DNA of 64,000 nt from Hyphococcus aureus (GCF_042643165.1 NZ_JBHRSH010000002.1:1116001-1180000); one strand, 5' to 3'; shown: positions 1-9,335, counted from the stretch's first letter. Made by a program: numbers and translations. The notes: generated by a model not told the origin, from the letters alone.

Positions 1-36
1 GCCTGAAAACCCGGTTAATCCAACCCCAATGGTGTA

Positions 37-792
37 GTGATGACGAAAAACAGATTTTCGGGAAAACACGTCTTCATTTTCGGCGGCAATAGCGGGATTG
101 GCCTGGCCGCAGCGGAGGATTTCGCCGCCGAGGGCGCGAGCGTGTCTCTCACAGGGCGCAGCCGGAAAACGCTGGACGCCGCCGCAGAAAAGACCGGAGC
201 GCTCGCAATACAGAGCGACATGGCCGATGCCTCAGCAAGCGCATCGGCGATCAAAACTGCTGTCGAACAAAACGGCCCGCTCGATGTCGTTTTTATTAAT
301 GCCGGGGTCGGCGGTTTTGCCCCCGTGGACCAGGTCACCGAGCAGTTTTGGGATGACATCCAAAACATCAATCTCAAAGGCGCCTTCTTCGCCGCGCAGG
401 CGGCGCTGCCGCATTTACGCGACGGCGGCGCGATTGTGTTTACCGGCTCCATCGGTTCCGTTCTTGGGATACCCGGCAACGCCGTTTACGCAGCCGCAAA
501 AGCAGGATTGCGCGCCATCGCGAGAATTTACGCCGCCGAACTGGCGCCGAGACATATCCGAGTCAATGTGGTGAGCCCAGGCCCAACGGAAACGCCGCTC
601 TTTTACCGCAATCCGGGCATGACCGATGAGGCCGTCGAAGGCATGCGCGGACATATGCGCGAAGTCGTTCCATTGAAACGCATAGGGGAACCGCGAGAGG
701 TCGCCCGCGCCGTTCTGTTTCTCGCCTCGGACGAAGCCAGTTACATCACCGGCATTGACCTCTTCGTGGATGGCGGCAGCGTCGAGCTTTAA
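37..792 (+). CDS. SDR family oxidoreductase
   Basis: Classical short-chain dehydrogenase/reductase of about 251 residues, the usual length. The nucleotide-binding glycine motif GGNSGIG lies at residues 16-22, the NAG motif at 88-90, the catalytic Ser near 138 and the YAAAK pair Tyr151/Lys155. The first codon is GTG at 37, with an ATG directly behind it at 40 that may be the real start. It is convergent with the aldehyde dehydrogenase to its right (4-base overlap). In this catabolic setting it most likely oxidises an alcohol made from an aromatic side chain, but the substrate cannot be read from the sequence. Confidence 0.9.
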   Translation: MMTKNRFSGKHVFIFGGNSGIGLAAAEDFAAEGASVSLTGRSRKTLDAAAEKTGALAIQSDMADASASASAIKTAVEQNGPLDVVFINAGVGGFAPVDQVTEQFWDDIQNINLKGAFFAAQAALPHLRDGGAIVFTGSIGSVLGIPGNAVYAAAKAGLRAIARIYAAELAPRHIRVNVVSPGPTETPLFYRNPGMTDEAVEGMRGHMREVVPLKRIGEPREVARAVLFLASDEASYITGIDLFVDGGSVEL

Positions 793-2276
793 CCCGCCAA
801 CGCCGCAGGCGCACCATCGAGCAGGATGGTTTTTGTCTCCAGATAAGCGGCCAGCCCTTCGGCGCCGCCCTCCCGGCCAATACCGGACTGCTTGAAGCCG
901 CCAAAAGGGAGGCTGAAGTCGGCGCGCATGCCATTTTGCGCGACGCCGCCTGACCGCATTCTCCGCGCTATAGCATAGGCGGCGTCATGATCATGGGTCA
1001 GCACCGATCCGTTGAGCCCGTAATTGGACTCATTGGCGATCCGGATGGCGTCTTCTTCATCCTCGCATGGAATGAGGCTAAGCACCGGACCGAAAATTTC
1101 TTCCTGCGCAATCACGGATTGGTTGTCGACATTTGCGAAGAGTGTCGGCTCAACAAAATAGCCGCGATTGAGGTGGCTCGGCCGCTGACCGCCCGTGACA
1201 AGGTCTGCGGTCTCTTTTCCCTTCGCGATGTAGCCTTCAACGCGATCGCGCTGACGCGCCATGGCAAGTGGGCCGAGCATGGTCTCGGGATCTTCGCTAT
1301 AGCCAATTTTGACTTTCTTCATTTCTCCCGCGATTGCCTCGGCCAGTTCATCATGACGGCGGCGCGGAACGAGCGCGCGGCTGAGCATTGCGCAGACCTG
1401 ACCGCTGAAAATGGTGATAGTCGATGTCAGCAATTTTGCAGCATCTTCCGTACTGTAGTCATCGCGCACAATCGCTGCGGACTTTCCGCCGAGTTCAAGC
1501 GTGCAGCGCGCAATACGTTCGCCACACACGCTGGCGATGCGTTTTCCCGCAACCGTTGAGCCGGTGAAACTTACTTTATCGACGCCATGATTGCAGACGA
1601 GATGATCAGACGCGGCCCGGTCACCGCAAACGAGATTGACAACGCCCGGCGGCAACCCGATCTCTTCGGCCGCCTCCGCGATGATGTAAGCTTCAAGCGG
1701 CGTTTCCGGAGACGGTTTCATGATGATGGCGCAACCAGCCGACAGCGCAGCCACAACCTTGTTTAGCATGATCGTGAAAGGCGCATTCCATGGCGCGATG
1801 GCGGCGACGACGCCAACCGGTTCGCGTACTATAATCGCCGTATTGGCTTCAGAAGAAGGGGCGCTTTTTTCAAATTCGTAGCGCTCAGTCACTGCGGCCA
1901 TATGCGCAACCGAAGCAGCTCCGCCGCCCACAATGAAAGGCGCCACAGCCGCCAGCATCCCTACTTGCGCGGTCCACGCCTTCGCGATCTCCGGCTCGCG
2001 TTTCTTCAAGGCTTCCGCAAACAGGTACAGATATTTCGCCCTTTGCGCAGGTGACGTCGACGGCCAGCTTCCCTCATCGAAAGCTTTTCTGGCGGCTTCC
2101 ACCGCACGGTCCATATCCGCTTCGACAGCCTCGGCAACGCGCCCGACAGGCTGTTCAGTATTGGGGTTGATAAGCGTTATCGTCTTGTCTGTTGCAGGCT
2201 TCATCCATGAGCCGCCGATAAAGACCTTGTCCGGGTTCCGGATCGTCACGCCTTCCGGCAATAGAATATCTGACAT
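789..2276 (-). CDS. NAD(P)-dependent aldehyde dehydrogenase
   Basis: Aldehyde dehydrogenase superfamily member of 495 residues. Visible catalytic features are the APWN motif with Asn164, the general base Glu261 in LELGGKS and the nucleophile Cys295 in FSGQVC; the FTGS motif lies near 237-240. The start is supported by AAAGGAG a few bases upstream. It lies about 60 bp downstream of a MarR regulator gene on the same strand and could be co-transcribed with it. The likely role is oxidation of an aromatic or aliphatic aldehyde released by the dioxygenases of this region; the exact aldehyde is inferred only from context. Confidence 0.92.
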   Translation of the reverse strand: MSDILLPEGVTIRNPDKVFIGGSWMKPATDKTITLINPNTEQPVGRVAEAVEADMDRAVEAARKAFDEGSWPSTSPAQRAKYLYLFAEALKKREPEIAKAWTAQVGMLAAVAPFIVGGGAASVAHMAAVTERYEFEKSAPSSEANTAIIVREPVGVVAAIAPWNAPFTIMLNKVVAALSAGCAIIMKPSPETPLEAYIIAEAAEEIGLPPGVVNLVCGDRAASDHLVCNHGVDKVSFTGSTVAGKRIASVCGERIARCTLELGGKSAAIVRDDYSTEDAAKLLTSTITIFSGQVCAMLSRALVPRRRHDELAEAIAGEMKKVKIGYSEDPETMLGPLAMARQRDRVEGYIAKGKETADLVTGGQRPSHLNRGYFVEPTLFANVDNQSVIAQEEIFGPVLSLIPCEDEEDAIRIANESNYGLNGSVLTHDHDAAYAIARRMRSGGVAQNGMRADFSLPFGGFKQSGIGREGGAEGLAAYLETKTILLDGAPAALAG

Positions 2277-2336
2277 CGACGGCTCCTTTATTGAGCTTGA
2301 TAGAGCTGGTTAAAAGTCAACGCGAACAGCAACGCA

Positions 2337-2834
2337 TCAACCCTCTTTTGCAGCTTTGTCCGAAAGCTCTGACCAATTGTCCAACTGATTGTTCAAAAGG
2401 TTCACTATGCGCTGCAGTTCTGTTCGGTCTTTCTTGCTCAAGGGCTCAAATAGCCGCGAGGAAACAGATCTGAAATAGGGAAGCATCGCGTTATAATTAC
2501 GCCAGCCTTTTGCGCTGATCCTGAACGGGCGTCGGCGGCGGTTCTTCTCGTCACCGACGAGCTCGATCCAGCCTTCATCATGAAGGTTCGTCAGCGCGCG
2601 ACTGACATTCATCGCCGGCATCGACATGAGCTGTGAAATTTCCTGCCCCGTCAGCGTTCCCTCACCACTCATACAGATAAGCACTTTGAGTTCATGACGC
2701 GTCAGATTGTTAGGTTCACTAACCTCTTCCACCATCGGCTGGCTGATCAGGCTGGAACATTTCAAAATCGAAATCAAAAGCTGGATATCAGACCCAAGGC
2801 TCGACAACGGTTTTACTTTTTCGCTCATGACCAT
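2337..2834 (-). CDS. MarR-family transcriptional regulator
   Basis: Winged-helix regulator of about 165 residues. The recognition region reads ISQLMSMPAMNVSRALTNL, followed by a wing rich in Arg (NRRRRPFRIS), typical of MarR proteins that respond to phenolic ligands. A longer reading starts at a TTG at 2885; the tandem ATG codons at 2834 and 2828 are preferred. It resembles the second MarR protein at 12323 in its HTH and wing (MSVSRAVTSLERKGW). A palindrome TACCATTTGGTA lies upstream at 2973-2984, suggesting autoregulation and control of the aldehyde dehydrogenase downstream. Confidence 0.88.
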   Translation of the reverse strand: MVMSEKVKPLSSLGSDIQLLISILKCSSLISQPMVEEVSEPNNLTRHELKVLICMSGEGTLTGQEISQLMSMPAMNVSRALTNLHDEGWIELVGDEKNRRRRPFRISAKGWRNYNAMLPYFRSVSSRLFEPLSKKDRTELQRIVNLLNNQLDNWSELSDKAAKEG

Positions 2835-2871
2835 CTCATAGTATCTTGACCCTGCCGGCCGGACTGATTTG

Positions 2872-2885
2872 TTGCTGCGCAGCAA
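2872..2885. promoter_or_regulatory. Perfect 14-bp palindrome in the MarR leader
   Basis: TTGCTGCGCAGCAA is a perfect palindrome about 40 bases upstream of the preferred MarR start codon. It lies between the TACCATTTGGTA operator and the coding region. It could be a second binding site or an mRNA hairpin; nothing in the sequence decides which. Confidence 0.35.
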
Positions 2886-2972
2886 TCTCCATTATTTCCC
2901 GCCCGCTCCTTACAGTCCATAGGAACATTCGCGGATAAATCCCATTGATTTCCGTCAGCTTCCGCAGGATAA

Positions 2973-2984
2973 TACCATTTGGTA
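2973..2984. promoter_or_regulatory. Operator TACCATTTGGTA (family A, copy 1)
   Basis: Inverted repeat TACCA-TT-TGGTA upstream of the MarR gene (read on the minus strand) and downstream of the cytochrome gene. The same motif lies in front of both carotenoid-oxygenase genes and the TonB receptor gene, so it is probably the operator of a shared regulon. The MarR protein encoded next to this copy is the best candidate to bind it. Confidence 0.65.
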
Positions 2985-3102
2985 GAGTTTAGGCAATGCG
3001 CATGATCACACGCCCTGCGCAGCAGTTTGCGGGTGGGGAATCAATCGCGCCGCGTCAGGCGCGCCTCACATCGAGAGGCGATCTGTTGAGAAGTAGCGAT
3101 CG

Positions 3103-3498
3103 CTATTCCGAGGTGAGATAATCGGCAATCGCCTGAAGCTCTTCGTCACTGACTTCGCCGCGCGTGATGACCGGCATATTGCCAATGCCGATACGCGCCG
3201 CCTGAATGATATAATCAGCATTCAAATCAGAGCGGTCCTCAAGCTTGGCGACGTCGACGCGCCGGGCAAGCAGTCCGGTCCCCATCCCCATATCGCGATG
3301 ACACATGGCGCAGCTCCGCTCGAACAAGGCTTTACCCGACCCTGCGGGCGCTTGAGACGTAACAGGCATAACCTCCTGGTCAGCTTTCGCCATGGCAGGC
3401 GTTTGCGTTTCAGACGATGTCGCTGTTTCTTCAGTCTTGTTTCCGCAAGCCGCCATAAGAAAACAAAGACACGCGGCAGATAACAGTTGCTTCTTCAT
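3103..3498 (-). CDS. Lipoprotein c-type cytochrome, partner of flavoprotein oxidase
   Basis: Small mono-haem cytochrome c of about 131 residues. The N-terminus is a lipoprotein signal ending in LMAAC (lipidated Cys18), followed by a low-complexity linker. The haem motif CAMCH is at 63-67 and the likely axial Met is in GNMP near 108. The ATG overlaps the stop of the upstream flavoprotein gene (TGATG) and has AAAGGAAG ahead of it, so the pair is translationally coupled. In PCMH and eugenol hydroxylase families a cytochrome subunit accepts electrons from the flavoprotein; here it would be membrane-anchored at the periplasmic face. It is a paralogue of the cytochrome at 16178. Confidence 0.88.
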   Translation of the reverse strand: MKKQLLSAACLCFLMAACGNKTEETATSSETQTPAMAKADQEVMPVTSQAPAGSGKALFERSCAMCHRDMGMGTGLLARRVDVAKLEDRSDLNADYIIQAARIGIGNMPVITRGEVSDEELQAIADYLTSE

Positions 3499-5060
3499 CA
3501 CTGCTTCCTTTCACCAGCCAGTCGCGCAGGCCAGATGCCGCTTTTTCCCGGCGCAATAACGCCATTAGGGTCGAGAGCGTTTTTGACCTTCTCGTTCAGC
3601 CGCAACAAGGCGTAATCATTAAAGTCAAAGGTCGATGCGACGAGATCCATATAGTCAAGATGCGTCCGGTACTCGCCGTAACCTTGTTTCCAGGCGTCTG
3701 CGACAAGCGCGCGGAAAAACCCGTCAACCCGCCCCATCATGTCTGGATTATCCTTGTCGAAAAGCACCTGATTGACATTGGTGATGTGACGTTCGCCGAG
3801 CGCAAAACTTCCATGATAATCGAGACCGTATTCATCATAGAGCGCTTTGGTGCGTTTAAACTGGTCAAGCGCGCGTCGGCCATTCGCCGGCAAGGCCGGT
3901 GAATACCCAACATGTCCACCGCGCCCGCCATGCCAGTTTGCGTTCTGCAGCGGGAAGGTGATGGGCACGCCGACCCATGCGGATTTTTCCAGCGGCTCGC
4001 CCTGGCGCCACGCCGTTTCCTTGATCGACTGAAGTTTGCGGCCATTAAAGGCGTCTTTGACGGTTTTTGCGGCGGCGGCGTTCACGCCTTCATAGCCATA
4101 AAACCGGATATTGGCGCTCCACCAGCCGATATTGAACCGCTCTCGGATCGCCGCGACTGTCGCATCGGTTAAGGGCCCCTTATCGTCCTGCCATTCCGAC
4201 CGCGTCGTCAGCACAGCCGCACCGCGAAGCCAGCTGCCGATGGACGGCGCCTGTTGTACGAGTTTTTCGCGACGGAACTTCGCCAGAAGATCGACAACCC
4301 ATTCAAGATCGTTCTCTTCTGGAAATTCCATATCCAGCCCGTAGACAGACTCCGGTTCGGGCATCATCCAGAGGCCCATCTTGGTCACGACGCCGAAATT
4401 CGACTGACAAAACATCTGATCCCAACCGGGACCGAACCCATAAGGATGAATGTTCCAGTTCGGCGAACCTTCCATGGCGCCCATGCCCGTGCGCACTAGT
4501 TCGCCATCGGGAAGCACAACCTCAAGCCCATGAATTTGCGCCGCGTGATCGCCATAGGTCGTATAGCCGACACCGCGATCCAGCGCATTGCCAACCACCG
4601 AGCCCCAGCTATTGCCCGGCACCGACATCCACAGTTTGATCTTGTTAGCCTGAAGATAATCATAGAGGTCGTAGAACCCGACACCCGGCTCCAGCAGCGC
4701 CACGCCGTTTTCTTCATCGATCTCGATCTTGCGCATGCGCGAAAGGTCGAGCACGACCGAGCCGGAAAGCTGCGGCGCTGAGGCGCCATAGCCAAGATTT
4801 TTGCCGCGGCTGATCGGCCAAAGCGGAATTTTGTAGTCATTGGCGATCCGCACCGCAGCCTGCACTTCTTCAGCACCGCCAGGCGCGATGGCGCCGAGCG
4901 GAATGTGCTTTGTATCATCAATCGCAAATTTGTCGCGATACGCGTCTCGATCTAGGTCATCAAAGAAGACAGCGTCCGCACCTAGCGCCGCTTCAAACGC
5001 CTTGATCGCCTGCGCGGCGGAAGCTGCATCAACGCTGGGAGGAAATTGAGGCTCAGCCAT
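3498..5060 (-). CDS. FAD-linked oxidase of the VAO/PCMH family (4-alkylphenol or eugenol hydroxylase type)
   Basis: About 520 residues, matching vanillyl-alcohol oxidase/4-cresol dehydrogenase flavoproteins. The N-terminal FAD_binding_4 fold contains PLWPISRGKNLGYGASAP, the pyrophosphate-binding segment of this family, and the C-terminal half holds the substrate domain (GGRGGHVGYSPALP, GERHITNVN). These enzymes oxidise para-alkylphenols via a quinone methide and pass electrons to a cytochrome c, which is encoded immediately downstream. The start at 5060 has AAGGAG 9 bases upstream and overlaps the MFS gene end. No signal peptide is visible. The residue binding FAD covalently could not be assigned. 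It is paralogous to the gene at 16696. Confidence 0.88.
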   Translation of the reverse strand: MAEPQFPPSVDAASAAQAIKAFEAALGADAVFFDDLDRDAYRDKFAIDDTKHIPLGAIAPGGAEEVQAAVRIANDYKIPLWPISRGKNLGYGASAPQLSGSVVLDLSRMRKIEIDEENGVALLEPGVGFYDLYDYLQANKIKLWMSVPGNSWGSVVGNALDRGVGYTTYGDHAAQIHGLEVVLPDGELVRTGMGAMEGSPNWNIHPYGFGPGWDQMFCQSNFGVVTKMGLWMMPEPESVYGLDMEFPEENDLEWVVDLLAKFRREKLVQQAPSIGSWLRGAAVLTTRSEWQDDKGPLTDATVAAIRERFNIGWWSANIRFYGYEGVNAAAAKTVKDAFNGRKLQSIKETAWRQGEPLEKSAWVGVPITFPLQNANWHGGRGGHVGYSPALPANGRRALDQFKRTKALYDEYGLDYHGSFALGERHITNVNQVLFDKDNPDMMGRVDGFFRALVADAWKQGYGEYRTHLDYMDLVASTFDFNDYALLRLNEKVKNALDPNGVIAPGKSGIWPARLAGERKQ

Positions 5061-6237
5061 TGGCGGCGGCTCCTTGTCTATCGCGGATGTTGACCACCTG
5101 CCAGGCGACCGGCATGACACACAGGATCATGATCGCGCCCATATAATAAGGCGCGTCCATATTGAGAGAATAAATCAATCCAAAAAGCGGCGGCGCAACA
5201 ATGCGCGACAAAGCGTTTGACGCCATCAGCAAGCCCATCACACTGCCCTGCCTGTCAGGCGGCGTGCCGCGCGAGAGAAGCGCTCCGGCATTGGGGAAAG
5301 CAAGAGAGTGGCCCATCATGAGAAGCGACATCAGGGCGACCGCCGCCGCCGGTGCGCGCAAGACAGGCATAAACAACATTGCCGCGACCAACAAACCAAG
5401 CCCACCAACAATGACGCGCGCCTCACCGAACTGCTTCACCAAAGGGCCAATGAAAAACACCTGCACCACCATGCCCGCGGCGCCCACGGCGATAAAGGCA
5501 AGCCCCACCTCCCTTGCCGTCCAGCCGAAGGAGCTTTCCGTCCATAGGCCGAAGACCGCCTCCATTGAGGCGAAGGCTGCGATGCCGCAAAAGGAGATGA
5601 TAAAGAGGCGCAACAGCAGCCCTTCGCCGCGCACAAAATTCCAGGCCTCAACAAATTTCGGCATCGGCCTCATGGCGCCGGCCCGCGTATCTTTCAGAAC
5701 AAGGAAAGACCAGATAGCAGCCCCCGCAGCGAGCCCGGCCGCGGCAAAAATAGGCGGGCGAAATCCCGCGAGTCCCGTATCGGGTATGGCAAGCAATCCG
5801 CCTATGGCGGGCCCGACAGCAAAGCCAAGATTAAAAGCCGCGCCGAAATAGCCCATATTCTTCGCCCGCGATTCCGGCGGCGTTATGTCGGCGATATAGC
5901 CTTGCGCCACGCCAAGCGTGCCGCTGAAAAAACCACTGACCACTCGTATAAGAAGCGCAGCGGCGTAAGTCGGCGCAAAGGCGAACGCGATATAAGTAAG
6001 CGCTGCGCAGGCCATGGCGCCGCTCAGAACACGCTTGCGTCCTAGCTTGTCAGAAAGGCGCCCCCACCAGGTTTCACCAAAGACATTGCCGAAAGAATAT
6101 GCGGCGAACAGCAATGCGATCTCTATAGGCGACGCATTGAATTCCTGTCCGTAAAATGGCAGGAGCGGCAGTATTAAGCTGAAACCGGCGATGTTGATGA
6201 ACACCGCGACCAGGAGGGCGGCGAGAGCGGGCGTCAT
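5053..6237 (-). CDS. MFS transporter, TetA-like
   Basis: Twelve-helix major facilitator of 394 residues. The loop 2-3 motif GRLSDKLGRKRVL is the MFS signature, and the N-terminal helix pattern resembles drug:H+ antiporter (TCR/Tet) carriers. It overlaps the SMP-30 gene upstream by 4 bases (ATGA) and the flavoprotein gene downstream by 8 bases, placing it inside one tight operon. In that operon it probably imports the aromatic substrate or exports a toxic intermediate; direction is not visible in the sequence. Confidence 0.88.
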   Translation of the reverse strand: MTPALAALLVAVFINIAGFSLILPLLPFYGQEFNASPIEIALLFAAYSFGNVFGETWWGRLSDKLGRKRVLSGAMACAALTYIAFAFAPTYAAALLIRVVSGFFSGTLGVAQGYIADITPPESRAKNMGYFGAAFNLGFAVGPAIGGLLAIPDTGLAGFRPPIFAAAGLAAGAAIWSFLVLKDTRAGAMRPMPKFVEAWNFVRGEGLLLRLFIISFCGIAAFASMEAVFGLWTESSFGWTAREVGLAFIAVGAAGMVVQVFFIGPLVKQFGEARVIVGGLGLLVAAMLFMPVLRAPAAAVALMSLLMMGHSLAFPNAGALLSRGTPPDRQGSVMGLLMASNALSRIVAPPLFGLIYSLNMDAPYYMGAIMILCVMPVAWQVVNIRDRQGAAANG

Positions 6238-7097
6238 CCTGCATATCTCGGTTCTGCAACGCCCTTTGCGCCCAACCCCTCAATCACAAACATCGACCCA
6301 TCGAGAGGATCGGCCTCACGTCCCAGAAAAGCAGGCGATAACGAGGGTACATAAAGAAGATCGAGATCCGGTCCGCCGAAGATAACGCTCGCCGGACATT
6401 TCACCGGCGTTTCAACAATGCGTTCGACTTTCCCATCCGGCGTGAATTGAACGACCTTGCCGCCCTCGCAGATCGCTATCCACATGCAGCCGCCAGCATC
6501 GACAGTAGCGCCGTCCGGAATGCCGCCGAATTCTTCCGTCGAGGCCCATGCTCGCCGGTTCGCAACCTTCCCGGTCGCAATGTCATAGTCATAGGCGTAG
6601 ATCGTTTTTCGGATAGAATCGCTATGATAAAATGTTTTGTTATCCGGCGACCAGCATGGCCCGTTCGATAAAAAATAGTCATTGTCGATTTCACGCAAGG
6701 CGCCGGCTTCAAGCGAGTATAGCTTTCCGCGCGGCTCCTTCATTTTACGGTCGCTGGAACCGACGATAAATCGCCCTTTGCGATCAACTTTCCCGTCTGC
6801 GAGCTGTACGGTTTCATCAAGATCGTCATGGGTTGCAAGCAGCGAACATTCGCCCGTTTCAAGATCCAGCGTATGGATGCCGCCCGCCAGCGCCGCGATA
6901 ACCCCGCCGCTTTCTCGCACCGCCATGGAACCGATCATGTCCGGCACGTTCCATGTTTTTGTCTTGCCCCCTGCTGCGTCGTAGCGATGAATCTTTTTCT
7001 CAAGAATGTCGATCCAATACAGCGCCTGTTCCGCGACATCCCAGACCGGCCCCTCGCCAATCGTCCCCTGAGGAACATCGAGCTGTGTAATCTTCAT
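6234..7097 (-). CDS. SMP-30/gluconolactonase-family protein
   Basis: Six-bladed beta-propeller hydrolase of 287 residues. The metal-site signatures are present: the N-terminal Glu in IGEGPVWD, the Asn in SNGPCWSPD, and the Asp-containing segments around YHSDS and IPDGATVD. Family members are calcium- or zinc-dependent lactonases. It is the first gene of the operon SMP-30, MFS, flavoprotein, cytochrome, with GGGAGCG as ribosome binding site. A TetR-type operator lies 35 bases upstream, shared with a divergent TetR gene. Lactone hydrolysis in the pathway is an inference from family and position. Confidence 0.87.
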   Translation of the reverse strand: MKITQLDVPQGTIGEGPVWDVAEQALYWIDILEKKIHRYDAAGGKTKTWNVPDMIGSMAVRESGGVIAALAGGIHTLDLETGECSLLATHDDLDETVQLADGKVDRKGRFIVGSSDRKMKEPRGKLYSLEAGALREIDNDYFLSNGPCWSPDNKTFYHSDSIRKTIYAYDYDIATGKVANRRAWASTEEFGGIPDGATVDAGGCMWIAICEGGKVVQFTPDGKVERIVETPVKCPASVIFGGPDLDLLYVPSLSPAFLGREADPLDGSMFVIEGLGAKGVAEPRYAG

Positions 7098-7131
7098 GAA
7101 AATCGCTCCCTATTGACCCTTTTTTCGAAAT

Positions 7132-7149
7132 TTTATACGGTCGTATAAA
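7132..7149. promoter_or_regulatory. TetR operator TTTATACG-GT-CGTATAAA
   Basis: Perfect 8-bp inverted arms around a 2-base centre, sitting between the divergent SMP-30 operon (start 7097) and the TetR gene (start 7172). Its position between the two starts fits a site where the TetR protein represses itself and the operon. The arms match none of the other operators in the window. Confidence 0.75.
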
Positions 7150-7171
7150 TTTGAAATCAAGGGCCTAATAG

Positions 7172-7819
7172 ATGGCGGCCGAAAAGCTGAAACAATCCGG
7201 TTCGGAAGACACCGCCAGCCGCTATCTCGACGCCGCCGAAGCGCTGTTTATCGAACTCGGCTATGAGGGCGCGTCTATCGGTGCGATTTCGGCGCGCGCC
7301 GGCATGAACAAGGCGACGGTTGTTTATTACTGGGGCGCCAAGGAAAACCTGTTTCGCGCTGTTTGCGAACGCCGCTTCGGCCCTATCCAGACCGAACAGC
7401 TGCGGCGGCTAAGAGCATGCGAGCGCGCGCCCAAGCGATCTCATAAAGCGGCGCTAGAGGAAATCATCCGCGCCCTCGTGGAACCGCCGCTGCTGATGCC
7501 AGGCGAGGACGATGCGGAGACAACGCGGCTTCTCTATGGCCGCGTCCTGACCGATCCATCGCCAATCGTTTTAAAGGTGACGGCTGACTTATTCCGCGAT
7601 GCATCGCTCTTGTTGCGCAAGCTTATACGAAAACGCCTCCCCGGCCTCGATGAAGAGGCGTTCTATTGGCGTTATACCGCCGCGCTTGGCGCCTTCGCTT
7701 TCACGCAAGGTTTTGGTGAGCGTGTCGCCTACGCCGCAGAGTTCAAAACCCTGACTCTCGATGTGCGGCGCGCCGCTGACGAAATTGTCGGCTTTATGCT
7801 TGCCGGACTGATCCGCTGA
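7172..7819 (+). CDS. TetR/AcrR-family repressor
   Basis: 215-residue regulator with an N-terminal TetR HTH (IGAISARAGMNKATVVYYWGAKENLF) and a C-terminal ligand domain without a more specific family call. It is divergent from the SMP-30-MFS-flavoprotein-cytochrome operon and shares with it the palindrome at 7132-7149, so it is very probably the local repressor of that operon. The inducer would be an aromatic substrate or intermediate. Only a weak ribosome binding site is visible before the ATG. Confidence 0.9.
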   Translation: MAAEKLKQSGSEDTASRYLDAAEALFIELGYEGASIGAISARAGMNKATVVYYWGAKENLFRAVCERRFGPIQTEQLRRLRACERAPKRSHKAALEEIIRALVEPPLLMPGEDDAETTRLLYGRVLTDPSPIVLKVTADLFRDASLLLRKLIRKRLPGLDEEAFYWRYTAALGAFAFTQGFGERVAYAAEFKTLTLDVRRAADEIVGFMLAGLIR

Positions 7820-7864
7820 TAGCAGGCCCAACCGGGATCAGGTTGAGCCGCATATGTTTATCGC

Positions 7865-9322
7865 TCAGGCCGCCAGATTGGCGGCGTCGACCCAGTTGCC
7901 ATGCAAGCCCTGACGCAAACGAATGGGCAGTTTCGCCAGGGCAATCGGACCTTTGGCGAGGTTACACGCCTCGAAAACGCACAAATCCGAATAGTTGGTG
8001 ATGTGATTATCAACGAGGGCAACGAGATAGCCGTCGCCCTCCTGCACGCCGGGACCGCGCGGGATAAAGCACGGCTCCTGTATGCCGCTATCGGGACCGG
8101 CCCACCAGCTTTGCTCAACGCCGGTCTCAAGATCAAAATGAGTCAGTGAATTCAGAACACCCGCAAACGGGCCCGCCGGACCGTTGTAAGGCTTGTCAAA
8201 ATCATAAGTGACCATCCAGCCATGACGATAAGGCCGGCCGGCATAGCGGTCATCAATGCGCGGAAATTCGCCGCATGTCTCGCCAATCTTTTTAATGTCG
8301 CTTAATTCATCGCTGTTTGCAGAGACATCCACCGTCAAACGCGACAGATAAGTCCGGGCCGCCATTGGATCGAACGGTTTTCCATTTATATCCGGGAAAA
8401 ACGGCAGGCTGTTATTTTGAGAGATTGGCAGATCAAGATGGATTTTCGTTCCTTCCTGAAAGGCGTTCATCACATGACATCCGCAAAAGCTCGGTTCTTT
8501 TTTGAACCAGCGGATATCGCCGCCATCGCCATCGCGGCGCAGGACGCCAAGATATGACGGCAGGGCCGGGTCATACATGAAATGCGACGCATTGCGCTCG
8601 AGCTGTTCCCAGCTTGATGTGTAAGGGGAGATATTAAAAACCGCATAGTCTTCAGTGATCGCGAAATCATGCAGCATGGTGTAATACGGCGCTTCGAAAT
8701 CGATCTGTTTGACGACCTTTCCCGCCGGATCGATTTCAAAATAGCTGACATCCGTCGTCAATGGCCCCTTGGTCGCATATCCAAACCCGCAGAAATTGCC
8801 TGTTACCGGATCGATTTTCGGATGCGCCGTAAAGGTCGGCAGCGTCAGGTCGCCGCCAAAATCAGTATAGCCTTCTGTCTCCAGCGTATTCGGATCCATG
8901 AGAAGGCATGGGCTATCCTCTTTCATGGCGAAGAGTTTGCCAGCGTGGACGAGAACATTTGTGTTTGCGGTGCCGCGAATCCGCCCCTTGACGCTTTCAT
9001 CATCAGTAAGGGGATTGCGGTACGCGCCAAAGAGGGCGCGACCGGCCTCCCGCTCCAGTTTGAAGCGATCCGTATGCGCATAACGCTGGCGAAAATCGAT
9101 ATGTCCGTCGTGAAAGCGGAACATGGAGACCATGCCGTCGCCATTAAAGAACTGATCATCATCGAATTTTGGCGCAAATTGTGGGTCGGGATGCACTCTG
9201 TAAAACGCGCCGTTCAGATCAGCAGGGACCTCTCCTTCAATTTCGAGATCATGGATGTCCCCCTCTAGCCGGACGAGGCGCAACACGCTGGTGAAGCCGG
9301 GATTGTCAGGAAATTTGGCCAT
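7865..9322 (-). CDS. Carotenoid-cleavage-family dioxygenase (lignostilbene/isoeugenol type), copy 1
   Basis: Seven-bladed propeller non-haem iron dioxygenase of 485 residues. All four iron-binding histidines can be placed: His167 (TAHPKID), His218 (MLHDFAIT), His283 (CHVMNAF) and His474 (GLHGNW). Bacterial members of this family cleave the side-chain C=C bond of stilbenes, isoeugenol or vinylphenols to aldehydes. The spacing of the four histidines is identical in the second copy at 14676, so the two are close paralogues. An 18-bp perfect palindrome lies 14 bp before the start. The stilbene/phenylpropene substrate is inferred from the neighbouring aromatic genes. Confidence 0.92.
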   Translation of the reverse strand: MAKFPDNPGFTSVLRLVRLEGDIHDLEIEGEVPADLNGAFYRVHPDPQFAPKFDDDQFFNGDGMVSMFRFHDGHIDFRQRYAHTDRFKLEREAGRALFGAYRNPLTDDESVKGRIRGTANTNVLVHAGKLFAMKEDSPCLLMDPNTLETEGYTDFGGDLTLPTFTAHPKIDPVTGNFCGFGYATKGPLTTDVSYFEIDPAGKVVKQIDFEAPYYTMLHDFAITEDYAVFNISPYTSSWEQLERNASHFMYDPALPSYLGVLRRDGDGGDIRWFKKEPSFCGCHVMNAFQEGTKIHLDLPISQNNSLPFFPDINGKPFDPMAARTYLSRLTVDVSANSDELSDIKKIGETCGEFPRIDDRYAGRPYRHGWMVTYDFDKPYNGPAGPFAGVLNSLTHFDLETGVEQSWWAGPDSGIQEPCFIPRGPGVQEGDGYLVALVDNHITNYSDLCVFEACNLAKGPIALAKLPIRLRQGLHGNWVDAANLAA

Positions 9323-9335
9323 GAGGCATTCTCCA

